Assembly: GCA_038526735.1 (NCBI GenBank)
Contig: JBCBGM010000005.1
Span: 1 to 64,000, forward strand
Reading direction: 5' to 3'
Source of the DNA: Rubricella sp038526735
GTDB lineage: Bacteria; Pseudomonadota; Alphaproteobacteria; Rhodobacterales; Rhodobacteraceae
Length of the DNA stretch: 64,000 bases
Positions 7,907 through 15,766 of this stretch are shown one piece after another (position 1 is the stretch's first letter; every line of letters starts with the position of its first letter). The notes under the pieces are model-generated. The model made no database searches. It was not told the DNA's origin and was given only the letters and a program-made list of their open reading frames with translations. The translations under genes were made by a program, and so were the position numbers.

Positions 7907-8262
7907 TCCAGTGCCCCTTTGCGCCATTCATAGACAAAGCCGATGGTGAGCACGAAGAGGAACACCATCATCGACCAAAATCCCAGATCGCCCTGATATT
8001 GGAACGACACCGCCCAAGGGAACAGGAACGCCACCTCCAGATCGAAGATGATGAACAGGATCGACACGAGGTAGAAGCGCACGTCGAACTTCATGCGAGC
8101 ATCGTCAAAAGCGTTAAAACCGCACTCATAGGCGGAGACTTTCTCTGGGTCGGGATTACGAACGGCCACGACGGCAGCCGCGAGGAGCAGCACCAGCCCC
8201 AGCGCTATCGCCAATCCCAAGAACACGAGGATTGGCAGGTATTCTCTGAGCATCTCGTCCAA
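7897..8262 (-). CDS. nuoA: NADH-quinone oxidoreductase subunit A, TTG start
   Basis: A 121-residue membrane subunit with three transmembrane helices and the conserved loop motifs ECGFNAFDDARMKFDVRFYLV and IFDLEVAFLFPWAV, which form part of the quinone-site interface. I place the start at a TTG (8262), giving MDEMLREYLPILVFLG, because a strong AAGGGGAG site sits 9 bases upstream and this N-terminus fits Rhodobacterales NuoA proteins. The ATG at 8253 and the ATG at 8301 lack suitable sites. It is the first gene of the nuo operon. Confidence 0.93.
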   Translation of the reverse strand: MDEMLREYLPILVFLGLAIALGLVLLLAAAVVAVRNPDPEKVSAYECGFNAFDDARMKFDVRFYLVSILFIIFDLEVAFLFPWAVSFQYQGDLGFWSMMVFLFVLTIGFVYEWRKGALEWE

Positions 8263-8315
8263 GTTGCGGGTCTCCCCTTGGCTGCTTGGCGGTCCAGTCA
8301 TTCGGATCGGGATTT

Positions 8316-8344
8316 GGTCTAGACCTGCAACGCCGCACGGTCAA
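8316..8344 (-). promoter_or_regulatory. Candidate nuo operon promoter
   Basis: On the minus strand, TTGACC (8344-8339) is followed after exactly 17 bases by TAGACC (8321-8316), a sigma-70-like -35/-10 pair. Transcription would begin near 8309, leaving a leader of about 47 bases before the nuoA TTG start. The -35 is strong and the -10 is poor at its last two positions. Confidence 0.45.
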
Positions 8345-8517
8345 CGTGGCCAGGGGCGTCGAGACAGCGCCGCACCGCCTCTCAGCCCTCAAACACCGGC
8401 ACCGACGCCGCGAAACCAAAGAGTTTCACCCAGCGGAGGACACTCTCACCTCCACGCTGTGGCGAATCCGCCGCTCACGGTTCCGTTAGCCGGAAGTGTG
8501 GTCCGAATAACACCGGC

Positions 8518-8624
8518 GTGACGTCACCCACCCGTGAGTGGCGTGTGAGGCGAATCTCCGCCTAGGCATTGGGCGTCCCGCTTGGGGCGTGACCCAATCA
8601 ACTTGCTAATTACAGGGAATTCCC
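8518..8624 (+). promoter_or_regulatory. Palindrome-rich control region upstream of the bufferin precursor
   Basis: The 362 bases between nuoA and the precursor gene hold no further gene. Near the precursor there are three symmetric elements: a perfect palindrome GTGACGTCAC at 8518-8527, an inverted repeat ATTGGG/CCCAAT at 8568-8573 and 8593-8598, and GGGAATTCCC at 8615-8624, which contains the ribosome binding site and abuts the ATG. No clear sigma-70 promoter is seen on the plus strand. In other bacteria such clusters are controlled by ECF sigma factors responding to copper or metal stress; I cannot identify that motif here. Confidence 0.35.
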
Positions 8625-8930
8625 ATGAGCAACTCCGCACTCAAGACCATCGCACTCGTCGGCGCCGTCACCTCTGCCCTCGCAGCCACCGCAACCGTCG
8701 CTTCCGCACAAGCCAACGAGAAGTGCTTCGGCGTTTCACTCGCAGGTGAGAACGACTGCGCCGCTGGCCCAGGCACCTCCTGCGCTGGCACCTCCACCGT
8801 CGATTATCAGGGCAACGCCTGGACGCTCGTTCCGGCTGGCACTTGCGGCGACATCGACCTGCCCGCCATGGCAGACGGCTCTGACCGCATGGGCTCGCTC
8901 GAAGCTCTGGCACGCGACCTGCCGGCATAA
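8625..8930 (+). CDS. bufA1: Bufferin-type RiPP precursor, DUF2282
   Basis: A 101-residue DUF2282 protein: signal peptide (residues 1-28, ending TVASA), then a core with four cysteines at 34, 45, 53 and 74 in the family context EKCFGV, NDCAAGPGTSC and VPAGTC. In the bufferins studied in Caulobacter, precursors of this family have cysteines converted to copper-binding heterocycles by the neighbouring MNIO enzyme and are exported. The C-terminal 20 residues lack cysteine. It is the first gene of a four-gene operon, with a strong stem-loop just after its stop that may keep precursor mRNA in excess. The family assignment is secure; the copper role is transferred from relatives. Confidence 0.88.
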   Translation: MSNSALKTIALVGAVTSALAATATVASAQANEKCFGVSLAGENDCAAGPGTSCAGTSTVDYQGNAWTLVPAGTCGDIDLPAMADGSDRMGSLEALARDLPA

Positions 8931-8937
8931 GCCTATC

Positions 8938-8963
8938 GGGCCGGGGACATTGCTCCCCGGCCC
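8938..8963 (+). terminator. Intercistronic stem-loop after the precursor gene
   Basis: A perfect 9-bp stem (GGGCCGGGG at 8938-8946 with CCCCGGCCC at 8955-8963) and an 8-base loop lie between the precursor stop and the ribosome binding site of the MNIO gene, followed by a weak AATTCTT. It could be a partial terminator or an mRNA-stabilising hairpin. Both would raise precursor over enzyme, a common arrangement in RiPP operons. Confidence 0.6.
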
Positions 8964-8984
8964 AATTCTTCTCGGAGACATCCC

Positions 8985-9836
8985 ATGTTCGACCAGACCT
9001 CCACGCCCCGCGACGTCCCTCTCGCGCCCGGTGTTGGCTTTAAGGCCCAGCACGCCGAGGCGATCCGCAGCAACTCGGGCGCGGTGGCCTGGCTCGAAAT
9101 CCACGCCGAGAACTACATGTCCGACGGCGGCCCGGCGATCGCACTGTTGCGCGAGATGCGGGAGCGCTTCCCGATCTCCTGCCACGGCGTCGGCCTCTCC
9201 ATCGGCGGCGAAGGGCGGCTGGACCGCGAGCACCTCGCGCGACTGAAAAAGCTCGTCGAATGGCTCGATCCAGGGCTCTTTTCAGAGCATTTGGCCTGGT
9301 CCACCCATGATACCGGCTATTTCAACGACCTTTTGCCCCTGCCCTATACCGCAGAGACCGTCACCCGCGTCGCTGACCATATCGATGAGGTGCAAAACAC
9401 CATCGGGCGGCAAATGCTGCTGGAGAACCCCTCCAGCTACCTCGCCTTCGCCGAATCGACGATGGATGAGATCACCTTCCTTGAGGAGGTCGCCAAACGC
9501 TCCGGCTGTGGGCTGCTCTTGGACGTCAACAACGTCTTTGTCTCCGCCACCAACCTAGAGATGGACCCGCTTTCCTATATCGACCGCTTTCCGGTGCATC
9601 TGGTCGGAGAGCTTCACCTCGGTGGGCATGAGGACGACGAGGACGAACTTGGCCACACCCTGAAGATCGATACTCACTCCCGCCCCGTGGCTCTGGATGT
9701 GTGGGACCTTTACGCCCGCGTTCTGCAGCGCGGCGGCGCGAAACCCACGCTGATCGAGTGGGACAATGACGTGCCTGACTGGCCGGAGCTGGAGGCGGAG
9801 GCCGCCCGCGCCGCTGCCGTGCTGGAGCGGGTCTGA
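8985..9836 (+). CDS. bufB: DUF692 multinuclear iron oxidase of the bufferin cluster
   Basis: A 283-residue TIM-barrel protein of the MNIO (DUF692) family. Metal-site motifs appear in order: GVGFKAQH, EIHAENYM, CHGVGLSIGG, SEHLAW, LLENPSSYL, LLLDVNNVFVSATN, ELHLGGH, DTHSRP and LIEWDNDVP; the His, Glu, Asp and Asn residues in these bind the iron centres. Characterised members use oxygen to modify precursor cysteines, in bufferins into heterocycles. The ATG at 8985 follows CGGAGAC. Its stop overlaps the partner gene (TGATG). All catalytic motifs look intact. Confidence 0.93.
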   Translation: MFDQTSTPRDVPLAPGVGFKAQHAEAIRSNSGAVAWLEIHAENYMSDGGPAIALLREMRERFPISCHGVGLSIGGEGRLDREHLARLKKLVEWLDPGLFSEHLAWSTHDTGYFNDLLPLPYTAETVTRVADHIDEVQNTIGRQMLLENPSSYLAFAESTMDEITFLEEVAKRSGCGLLLDVNNVFVSATNLEMDPLSYIDRFPVHLVGELHLGGHEDDEDELGHTLKIDTHSRPVALDVWDLYARVLQRGGAKPTLIEWDNDVPDWPELEAEAARAAAVLERV

Positions 9837-10567
9837 TGCAGCCGGGCTTCGCCGACGCGCTGCTGGCCCCCGACTTGCCGGTGCCCGGGGGGCTGATCCG
9901 CCCCGATGGTACGCCTGCGCCCAAGCGCTTCGCCGTCTACCGCAACAACGTTGTGACCTCGCTCATTGAGGCTTTAGAGGCGGGCTTTCCGATCACGCAA
10001 AAACTTGTCGGAGACGAATTCTTCAAAGCCATGGCGGGCATTTTTGTGCGCCAGCATCCGCCAATCTCTCCGGTCATGACACAATACGGCGCGGCCCTGC
10101 CGGAGTTTCTGGCGACTTTCGCCCCCGCCGCGAGCCTGCCGTACCTGCCCGATGTCGCCCGCCTTGAAGTTCTGACCCGGCAAAGCCTGCACGCCGCAGA
10201 CGGGCAGCCGTCTCCAGACGCGCTGTCACAGTTGCCGCAAGAGGCGTTGGGCAGCGCAGAGCTCTTCTTCTTGCCCTCGACCCGGCTGATGACCTCGGAT
10301 TATCCCGTTTTGTCGATTGCTGAGCGCACGCTCGGGCTCAGCACAGCTCCCCTTCCGCAAACTGGTGAAGACCTGCTTCTCACTCGCCCGCAGATGACCG
10401 TGACCTCACATGTCATGCCCAACGGCGGCGCGCTCTTCGTGCAAATGCTGATGAACGGCACGGCGCTTGGTGCGGCTGCCGAAGCCATGCCCGAGGGGTT
10501 TGACCTTTCCACGACCCTCACCGCCCTTCTGGCCTCGCAAGCCATCACCTCAGCCACCTTGCCGTGA
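9836..10567 (+). CDS. bufC: DUF2063 partner protein of the MNIO enzyme
   Basis: A 243-residue protein with the N-terminal DUF2063 putative DNA-binding-like domain (RFAVYRNNVVTSLIEALEAGFP at about 32-53) and a C-terminal wing (about 160-240). Proteins of this type (BufC, MbnC-like) form a complex with MNIO enzymes and help present the precursor leader; DNA binding is not expected despite the historic family name. It is coupled to the enzyme gene by TGATG, which supports formation of an enzyme-partner pair. Confidence 0.85.
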   Translation: MQPGFADALLAPDLPVPGGLIRPDGTPAPKRFAVYRNNVVTSLIEALEAGFPITQKLVGDEFFKAMAGIFVRQHPPISPVMTQYGAALPEFLATFAPAASLPYLPDVARLEVLTRQSLHAADGQPSPDALSQLPQEALGSAELFFLPSTRLMTSDYPVLSIAERTLGLSTAPLPQTGEDLLLTRPQMTVTSHVMPNGGALFVQMLMNGTALGAAAEAMPEGFDLSTTLTALLASQAITSATLP

Positions 10568-10578
10568 AAGGCCAGCCC

Positions 10579-11148
10579 ATGACCGATTTGACCGCCACCC
10601 CGCCCAAATCCAACCCGATCATCGCTGCGCGTGAAACGCACAATACCGTCGCTGCAGCCTGCCACGCGGCCAGTGACACAGTGCTCACAACGCTCGCCCG
10701 TTTTGCCTTCGCGGCGGTGCTGCTGCAGTTTTTCTGGAACTCCGCTGGCACCAAGCTCGATGGGCTGTTTACGCCGAGCCTCGGCGCATACGCGCAGATT
10801 TTTCCTAAAGCGATGGAGGCGGTGGGCTATGACGTCTCGCAACTGTCGGTCTGGCACACAGCCGTCGTCTTGATGGGCTCTTGGGCCGAATACGTGCTCC
10901 CCGCCCTCGTTGTCGTCGGCCTGTTCACCCGCCTCGCCGCTGTGGGGATGATCGGTTTCATCGCCGTGATGACCTTCGTCGACATCACTGGCCACGGTCT
11001 TGATGCCGCCACCATCGGCGCCTGGTTCAACGCTGGGGCATACGACCTGATTTTTGATCAGCGCACGCTCTGGGTCGTGGTTCTGTTGATGCTCGTCTTC
11101 AAAGGCGCAGGCCCACTCTCCGCCGATCGCCTCTTCGGCCTGAAGTAA
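10579..11148 (+). CDS. DoxX family membrane protein of the bufferin cluster
   Basis: A 189-residue DoxX-like protein with four hydrophobic segments: FAFAAVLLQFFW near 45, then WAEYVLPALVVVGLFTRLAAVGMIGFIAVMTFV and WVVVLLMLVF near the C-terminus. DoxX proteins are frequent fourth members of bufferin clusters; their role is not established (quinone-linked redox or precursor export have been considered). The ATG at 10579 with AAAGG 8 bases upstream is preferred; a GTG at 10564 overlapping the previous stop is the alternative. Confidence 0.85.
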   Translation: MTDLTATPPKSNPIIAARETHNTVAAACHAASDTVLTTLARFAFAAVLLQFFWNSAGTKLDGLFTPSLGAYAQIFPKAMEAVGYDVSQLSVWHTAVVLMGSWAEYVLPALVVVGLFTRLAAVGMIGFIAVMTFVDITGHGLDAATIGAWFNAGAYDLIFDQRTLWVVVLLMLVFKGAGPLSADRLFGLK

Positions 11149-11237
11149 GCGCAGGCCAAGATGGCCCGCCCCTACAGGGCAGGTCCAGCCTCCGGCGGGC
11201 ATATTTGTGGACCATTGAAGCTGCCGTTTAGACCCAG

Positions 11238-11276
11238 AAAAAGAAAACGCCGCGCTGGGGAGACCCGGTGCGGCGT
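11238..11276 (-). terminator. Rho-independent terminator of tRNA-Asp
   Basis: Read on the minus strand, ACGCCGC (11276-11270) and GCGGCGT (11253-11247) form a 7-bp stem whose loop contains further pairing (CCGGGTCTCCCCAG), followed by TTTTCTTTTTC. It lies 13 bases beyond the tRNA CCA end. The flanking stretch 11180-11215 (CCTCCGGCGGG then ATATTT) resembles the intergenic repeat described at 33377. Confidence 0.85.
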
Positions 11277-11288
11277 CAGTCTTGAAAG

Positions 11289-11365
11289 TGGCGCGGTTGA
11301 CGGGGCTCGAACCCGCGACCCCCGGCGTGACAGGCCGGTACTCTAACCATCTGAGCTACAACCGC
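11289..11365 (-). tRNA. tRNA-Asp (GTC)
   Basis: A 77-base tRNA with encoded CCA. The acceptor stem is GCGGTTG paired with CAACCGC, the anticodon stem is CCGGC/GCCGG around loop CTGTCAC (anticodon GTC), and the T-arm contains GGTTCGAGCC. The discriminator base is G, as expected for tRNA-Asp. Confidence 0.98.
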
Positions 11366-11558
11366 GCATCCACCTCTCGGCGGTGGACGGTGTGTATTCC
11401 GCAGCCTTGGGGGGGTCAAGCGGGATTTCGCGGCTTTTGAGTGCCATTTTTCCCCAGCTTGTCTGACGTCGCGACCGGCCGATCTGAGAGTCGTTTCTGC
11501 GATTGCGGCAGTGCCTTGGCCCTTGCAAGCTCTTGGCTTCAAAAACGAGGGGGCGGGC

Positions 11559-12992
11559 ATGCGCGCGGTGACACAGTTTTACATTAACGGCGGCTGGGTC
11601 GCCCCGTTGGCAGGGCAAGAAGTTCCGGTGTTCAACCCTTCCACCGAAGAGGCGATTGCCACGATAACTTTGGGCGGAGAGGTCGACACAAAGGCCGCCG
11701 TTGCAGCCGCCAAAGCCGCGTTTCCCGCTTGGGCACAGAGCAGCAAGGCGGAGCGGGTGGCAGCTCTGGAGCGCCTTGCCGCCGCCTATGATGCGCGAGC
11801 GGAGGATATGGCTCAGGCGATAAGCCAAGAGATGGGAGCGCCAATCTCCATGGCGCGCGCCTCTCAGGTGGCAGCGGGGGCGGGGCATTTCAGGGATGCG
11901 ATTGAGACGCTTAAGGGCTTCGCATTTGAGCATGTTCTCAGCGCAGATGCCCCGCGAGACATGATCCTGCGAGAGCCGGTGGGCGTGTGCGCGCTGATCA
12001 CGCCGTGGAACTGGCCGATGAATCAGGTTGTGCTGAAGGTCGCCCCGGCGATTGCGGCGGGCTGTACTGTGGTGCTGAAACCGTCCGAGGTTGCGCCGCT
12101 GTCGTCTTACGTGTTTGCGGAGATTGTTGACGCCGCAGACCTGCCACCGGGTGTGTTTAACATGCTCAATGGCGATGGGCCGGGTGTTGGCACGCAACTC
12201 TCATCCCATCCCGATGTCGATATGGTCAGCTTCACGGGCTCAACCCGGGCAGGGCGGCTGATCACGAAAAACGCCGCTGACACCATCAAGCGCGTAGCGC
12301 TCGAATTGGGGGGCAAAGGGGCAAACCTGGTCTTTGCCGATGCGGATGAGAAAGCGGTGCCGCGGGGCGTAGCACATTGCTTCAACAACTCGGGTCAGTC
12401 CTGCAACGCGCCGACGCGGATGATCGTTGAGCAGGCGCGCTATGCGCAGGCCGTCGGTCAGGCGCAGGCACGTGCCGAGGCCACCAAGGTCGCCCCGGCG
12501 GCCGGCGAAGGTGCGCATATCGGGCCTGTCGTCTCGGAGGCGCAGTGGGAGAAAATCCAGGGGCTGATCCAAACCGGGCTTGATGAAGGGGCGCGTCTGG
12601 TGGCGGGCGGGCTTGGGCGGCCTGAGGGCGTCAATCGCGGATGGTTCGTGCGGCCCACCGTTTTTGCCGACGTCACCCCGGACATGACTATTTACCGAGA
12701 AGAGATCTTTGGCCCCGTCCTCTCCATCGCAGCGTTTGACGGTGAGGACGAGGCGATCGAGATGGCCAACGACACCGTCTACGGGCTGACGAACTACGTG
12801 CAAACCTCCGACATGGAGCGGGCCCGGCGGGTCGCTCGGGCGTGCCGGTCGGGCATGGTGGAGATCAATGGGGTGGGGCGCAGCTATGGCGCTCCGTTTG
12901 GTGGATATCGTCAGTCTGGCAATGGTCGTGAAGGGGGGTCGTGGGGGCTAGAAGACTTCTTGGAAGTGAAGTCTGTGGGCGGCTGGGCATAG
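11559..12992 (+). CDS. NAD(P)-dependent aldehyde dehydrogenase
   Basis: A 477-residue aldehyde dehydrogenase oxidising an aldehyde to its acid. Landmarks are the cofactor-side motif TPWNWPMNQ (Asn151), LKPSEVAP, FTGSTRAG, the general base Glu249 in LELGGKG, and catalytic Cys282 in NNSGQSCNAP. The C-terminal oligomerisation segment (FGGYRQSGNGREGG) is present. The ATG at 11559 follows AGGGGG; a longer start at 11511 adds 16 residues without homology. The substrate cannot be assigned; there is no operon partner, since the next intact gene is over 1.6 kb away and the gene directly downstream is decayed. Confidence 0.93.
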   Translation: MRAVTQFYINGGWVAPLAGQEVPVFNPSTEEAIATITLGGEVDTKAAVAAAKAAFPAWAQSSKAERVAALERLAAAYDARAEDMAQAISQEMGAPISMARASQVAAGAGHFRDAIETLKGFAFEHVLSADAPRDMILREPVGVCALITPWNWPMNQVVLKVAPAIAAGCTVVLKPSEVAPLSSYVFAEIVDAADLPPGVFNMLNGDGPGVGTQLSSHPDVDMVSFTGSTRAGRLITKNAADTIKRVALELGGKGANLVFADADEKAVPRGVAHCFNNSGQSCNAPTRMIVEQARYAQAVGQAQARAEATKVAPAAGEGAHIGPVVSEAQWEKIQGLIQTGLDEGARLVAGGLGRPEGVNRGWFVRPTVFADVTPDMTIYREEIFGPVLSIAAFDGEDEAIEMANDTVYGLTNYVQTSDMERARRVARACRSGMVEINGVGRSYGAPFGGYRQSGNGREGGSWGLEDFLEVKSVGGWA

Positions 12993-13009
12993 TTGCATCG
13001 CGGCCGTTG

Positions 13010-14288
13010 GGCGCGACGATCATCGGGAACATCGCGTTCCCCGGCATCGGGCTGAGCCCCGACAGCACGGGCGAGTTCATGTTCTCGCTCTTTGCCGTCA
13101 TCGGTATCTCGCCGCTCTTGGGGCACTACTTTTTCAAGCAAGGCAGCGAGTGCGCGGATGATGCCTATAGCGGGGTTGTGTTTCGGACCTATGGCGGATT
13201 TCTCGGCTTTATAGTGCGACTGCGCTGGATCATGGCGATTGTTCTAATCGGGGTCACTGCGGGCTGTTTTGTGCTGTTTGGGTAGGTGCGGCGGCAGTTC
13301 TTCCTCGACAGCAGCAAGCCACTTTACTTTGTGCACTACAAGCTGCCGCAGGGTGCGACGGTGCAGCAGACGTCCGCTGACCTGCAAATCGTCGAGGATT
13401 GGCTGGCAGATCGCGAAATCATCACCGCCACCACCGCCTTCGCCAAAGAGGGTGCCGCGCGCCTCATGCTCACCTACAACGCGGGGGACGCGAACCCCAG
13501 CTCTGGGAATATCATCGTGCGGGTCGCCGCGCTCGATTTGATGGAAGAGGAAATACAGGCGCCGGAGGACCTCTCCGCACGGGCGCCGCTACAAGGCCAG
13601 ATGCGCAGCAAACGCCTGGCCTCCGGTGCAAGTGGGAAGGCGCCCATCGAGGCGCGGTTCTATGGGGCGGACCCAACGGTGCTGCGGGACCTGGCCAATG
13701 AGGCGAGAGAGCGACTGGCCGGGGCCTCTGACAACATCCTTTTCCCTCGCATCGATTGGGGCGGGAAAGAGCTGGTCTTAAAGGCGGATTATGCTGCGGG
13801 TCGGGCGCGGGAGGCGGGTGTCTCACGCAGTGATACCGCTCAGCTCAATATCCTCTTGTTCAAAGGCATCCTCCACACCGCTGTTATCTGGCTGTTCGTC
13901 CCCTGTCGTTGAACGGTGCCGCGCTTGGGCTGCTGGGCACGGGGTTGCCCTTTACCTTCACAGCACTTCTGGGGCTGTTGTCGCTGTCGGGCACGTTGAT
14001 CAAGGACGGGAGTGTGCTGGTCGAAGAGATTGGCCTGCGCCGGAGCTGTCGCTGGATCGTGCAATTGTAGAGGCCTCAAGCTCGCGTCAGCACCCAGTGT
14101 TGCTGGCGGCCACGACGACGATTTTGGGGATGATCCCGCTGTTGAGCGATGCGTTCTTTGCGTCGACGTCGGTCACGACCATGGGTGGGTTGGCCTTTGC
14201 CTCGATCCTGACACTGGTCGCGGCGCCGGCGTTCTACCACATCTTTTTCACCCCACTGTTGCGGCGGTGGAGTGAGGCGATGGCCTAA
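13010..14288 (+). pseudogene. Decayed RND efflux pump permease (AcrB family)
   Basis: About 425 codons remain of a protein that is normally just over 1,000. Fragment one reads GATIIGNIAFPGIGLSPDSTGEF with the helix region after FAVIGIS missing, and ends at an in-frame TAG (13283-13285). The same frame continues with QFFLDSSKPLYFVHYKLPQG, a periplasmic-domain segment, to about 13900, with a large internal deletion just before LFKGILHTAVIWLFVP. A frame change then gives LSLNGAALGLLGTGLPFTF to about 14035, and another gives the last helices (LLAATTTILGMIPLL to SEAMA). One nonsense mutation, two frameshifts and at least two deletions make it clearly non-functional. The missing N-terminal half is not present upstream, where the aldehyde dehydrogenase ends. 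Confidence 0.9.
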
Positions 14289-14480
14289 GTCCGAAAGGCG
14301 CGTCGGGTTGACTTAAGCGCCCAGCGGCCTGCCATCCGTCTGCATTGAGGACGAAAGGGCTGCTCATATTTGCGCCACTCCCTGCTGTGGCGGCGAAAAT
14401 TTGTGCGCCGCAGCGGGAATCCCCACGCGCCCATGTGTTTTTTGTTGATTACAGAGGCACTGCCTCAATGCTCAACCGTA
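14289..14480. other. Gene-free region upstream of the guanidine riboswitch
   Basis: No coding potential was seen. A small GCCAC/GTGGC hairpin lies near 14375-14395. The promoter of the guanidine operon must lie here or just downstream, but I find no convincing -35/-10 pair. A sigma-54 GG/GC pattern near 14390 has the wrong spacing (11 instead of 10 bases). Confidence 0.4.
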
Positions 14481-14589
14481 GCAGTGCACTTAGGGTTCCG
14501 CTCTGATCTGAGGTCTGGTCCGAGAAGTGCAGCCGTACCGGCAAATTCCGTACGGTCCACGGAGGGACAAAATCCCGGGAGGTCACTGC
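14481..14589 (+). promoter_or_regulatory. Guanidine-I riboswitch (ykkC class)
   Basis: The conserved blocks of the guanidine-I aptamer appear in order and spacing: TTAGGGTTCCG (14490-14500), TGGTCCGAGA (14516-14525), and GGAGGGACAAAATCCCGGGAGG (14561-14582; the first part corresponds to the consensus ACGGAGGGACAAAA and CCCGGGAG). The closing helix P1 is GCAGTG (14481-14486) with CACTGC (14584-14589), and a P2-like hairpin is formed by GCCGTACCGG and CCGTACGGT. The aptamer binds free guanidinium and typically turns on guanidine export, carboxylation or import genes. It lies 82 bases upstream of the transporter operon start, in the same direction. Confidence 0.93.
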
Positions 14590-14598
14590 GTCGGCTCG

Positions 14599-14665
14599 CC
14601 CGTCTCCCCAGACATGTTCCGCCACCGGGCGACCTTCCCGACCTTCGGCGGAACGAAGACGGGAG
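14599..14665 (+). promoter_or_regulatory. Putative riboswitch expression platform, ribosome-site hairpin
   Basis: Between the aptamer and the start codon, CCCGTC (14599-14604) can pair with GACGGG (14658-14663), which includes the GGG of the ribosome binding site GGGAG; inside it GTTCCGCC (14616-14623) pairs with GGCGGAAC (14647-14654). No U-run follows, so this suggests translational rather than transcription-termination control. How this hairpin competes with the aptamer is not obvious from the sequence. Confidence 0.5.
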
Positions 14666-14671
14666 AATGCT

Positions 14672-15724
14672 ATGAAAACCTCGCTGATCGCGCTGGCCAC
14701 AGCCGCCGCTCTTATCGCACCCCATGCAGCCCTCGCTCAGGAAAAGACCGAGTTTCGCGTTGCCTGGTCCATCTACGTTGGTTGGATGCCTTGGGGGTAT
14801 CTGGAAGACAGCGGCATCATGGACAAATGGGCCGACAAATACGGCATCGATGTCGAGATCGTGCAGATCAACGACTACATCGAATCGATCAACCAATACA
14901 CCGCTGGCGCGTTTGATGGTGTCTCTGCCACCAACATGGATGCGCTCTCGATCCCCGCAGGGGGTGGCGTGGACACCACTGCGCTGATCGTCGGCGACTA
15001 CTCCAACGGCAATGACGCGGTGATCATCAAGGGTGAGGGCGATCTTGCCTCGCTCGCGGGCAAACCGGTCAACTTGGTGGAACTGTCGGTCTCGCATTAC
15101 CTTCTGGCGCGCGGGCTCGATAGCATTGGCCTGTCGGAGCGTGATCTGGACGGTGTGATCAACACCTCCGACGCTGACATGATCGCGGCGTTCGCCACGG
15201 ATGACGTGGAAGCGGTGGTGACCTGGAACCCGCTCGTCTCCAGCATCCTCGAAGACCCCGCCGCGACCAAGATCTACGACAGCTCGGACATTCCGGGAGA
15301 GATCATCGACATCATGTTCGTGAGCACCGAAACGCTGGAGGCAAACCCAGACTTCGGCAAGGCGATGGCGGGTGCGTGGTACGAGGTGATGGCGCTGATG
15401 GCAGCGGGTGATGAGGACGCGCTGACCGCGATGGCCGAAGCATCGGGGACTGATCTGGCGGGCTACCAAGCGCAGCTGGATTCGACCGAGATGTTCTATG
15501 ACCCAGCAGACGCAGTTGCCTTCACTCAAGATGAGGCGCTGAAAACCACGATGGTTGAGGTGGCGGAGTTCCTCTTCGACAAGGGCATTCTCGGTGAGGG
15601 TGCACCAAGTGCGGATTTTGTGGGTGTCGAATACCCCGATGGCTCCACCACCGGTGATGCGAGCAACGTGCAGATGCGCTTTGACACCACCTACATGCAA
15701 ATGGCCGCCGACGGCGCGCTTTAA
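14672..15724 (+). CDS. ABC transporter substrate-binding protein, guanidine-operon type
   Basis: A 350-residue periplasmic binding protein with a signal peptide (MKTSLIALATAAALIAPHAALA). It belongs to the NrtA/taurine-binding-like group (FRVAWSIYVGWMPWGYLED near residue 28; SATNMDALSIPAGGGVDTTALIVGDYS near 90) and resembles the form annotated as the urea-carboxylase-region periplasmic protein, which is repeatedly found behind guanidine-I riboswitches. It is the first gene under the riboswitch, with a GGGAG site 6 bases before ATG 14672. Predicted ligand: guanidine or a close relative; no binding residues can be assigned by eye. Confidence 0.88.
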   Translation: MKTSLIALATAAALIAPHAALAQEKTEFRVAWSIYVGWMPWGYLEDSGIMDKWADKYGIDVEIVQINDYIESINQYTAGAFDGVSATNMDALSIPAGGGVDTTALIVGDYSNGNDAVIIKGEGDLASLAGKPVNLVELSVSHYLLARGLDSIGLSERDLDGVINTSDADMIAAFATDDVEAVVTWNPLVSSILEDPAATKIYDSSDIPGEIIDIMFVSTETLEANPDFGKAMAGAWYEVMALMAAGDEDALTAMAEASGTDLAGYQAQLDSTEMFYDPADAVAFTQDEALKTTMVEVAEFLFDKGILGEGAPSADFVGVEYPDGSTTGDASNVQMRFDTTYMQMAADGAL

Positions 15725-15731
15725 GAGCTCA

Positions 15732-15758
15732 GGGCTGCCCTGCGAACCGGGGCAGCCC
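15732..15758 (+). other. Intercistronic stem-loop after the substrate-binding protein gene
   Basis: GGGCTGCCC (15732-15740) pairs perfectly with GGGCAGCCC (15750-15758) around a 9-base loop, 8 bases before the permease start. No U-run follows. Such hairpins after binding-protein genes usually protect the upstream mRNA and so raise the binding protein above the membrane subunits. Confidence 0.6.
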
Positions 15759-15766
15759 AACCGACA

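Noticed and set aside
14375..14405. Sigma-54 promoter-like GG...GC upstream of the guanidine riboswitch
   Set aside because: The two dinucleotides are 11 bases apart instead of 10, and the flanking consensus is poor.
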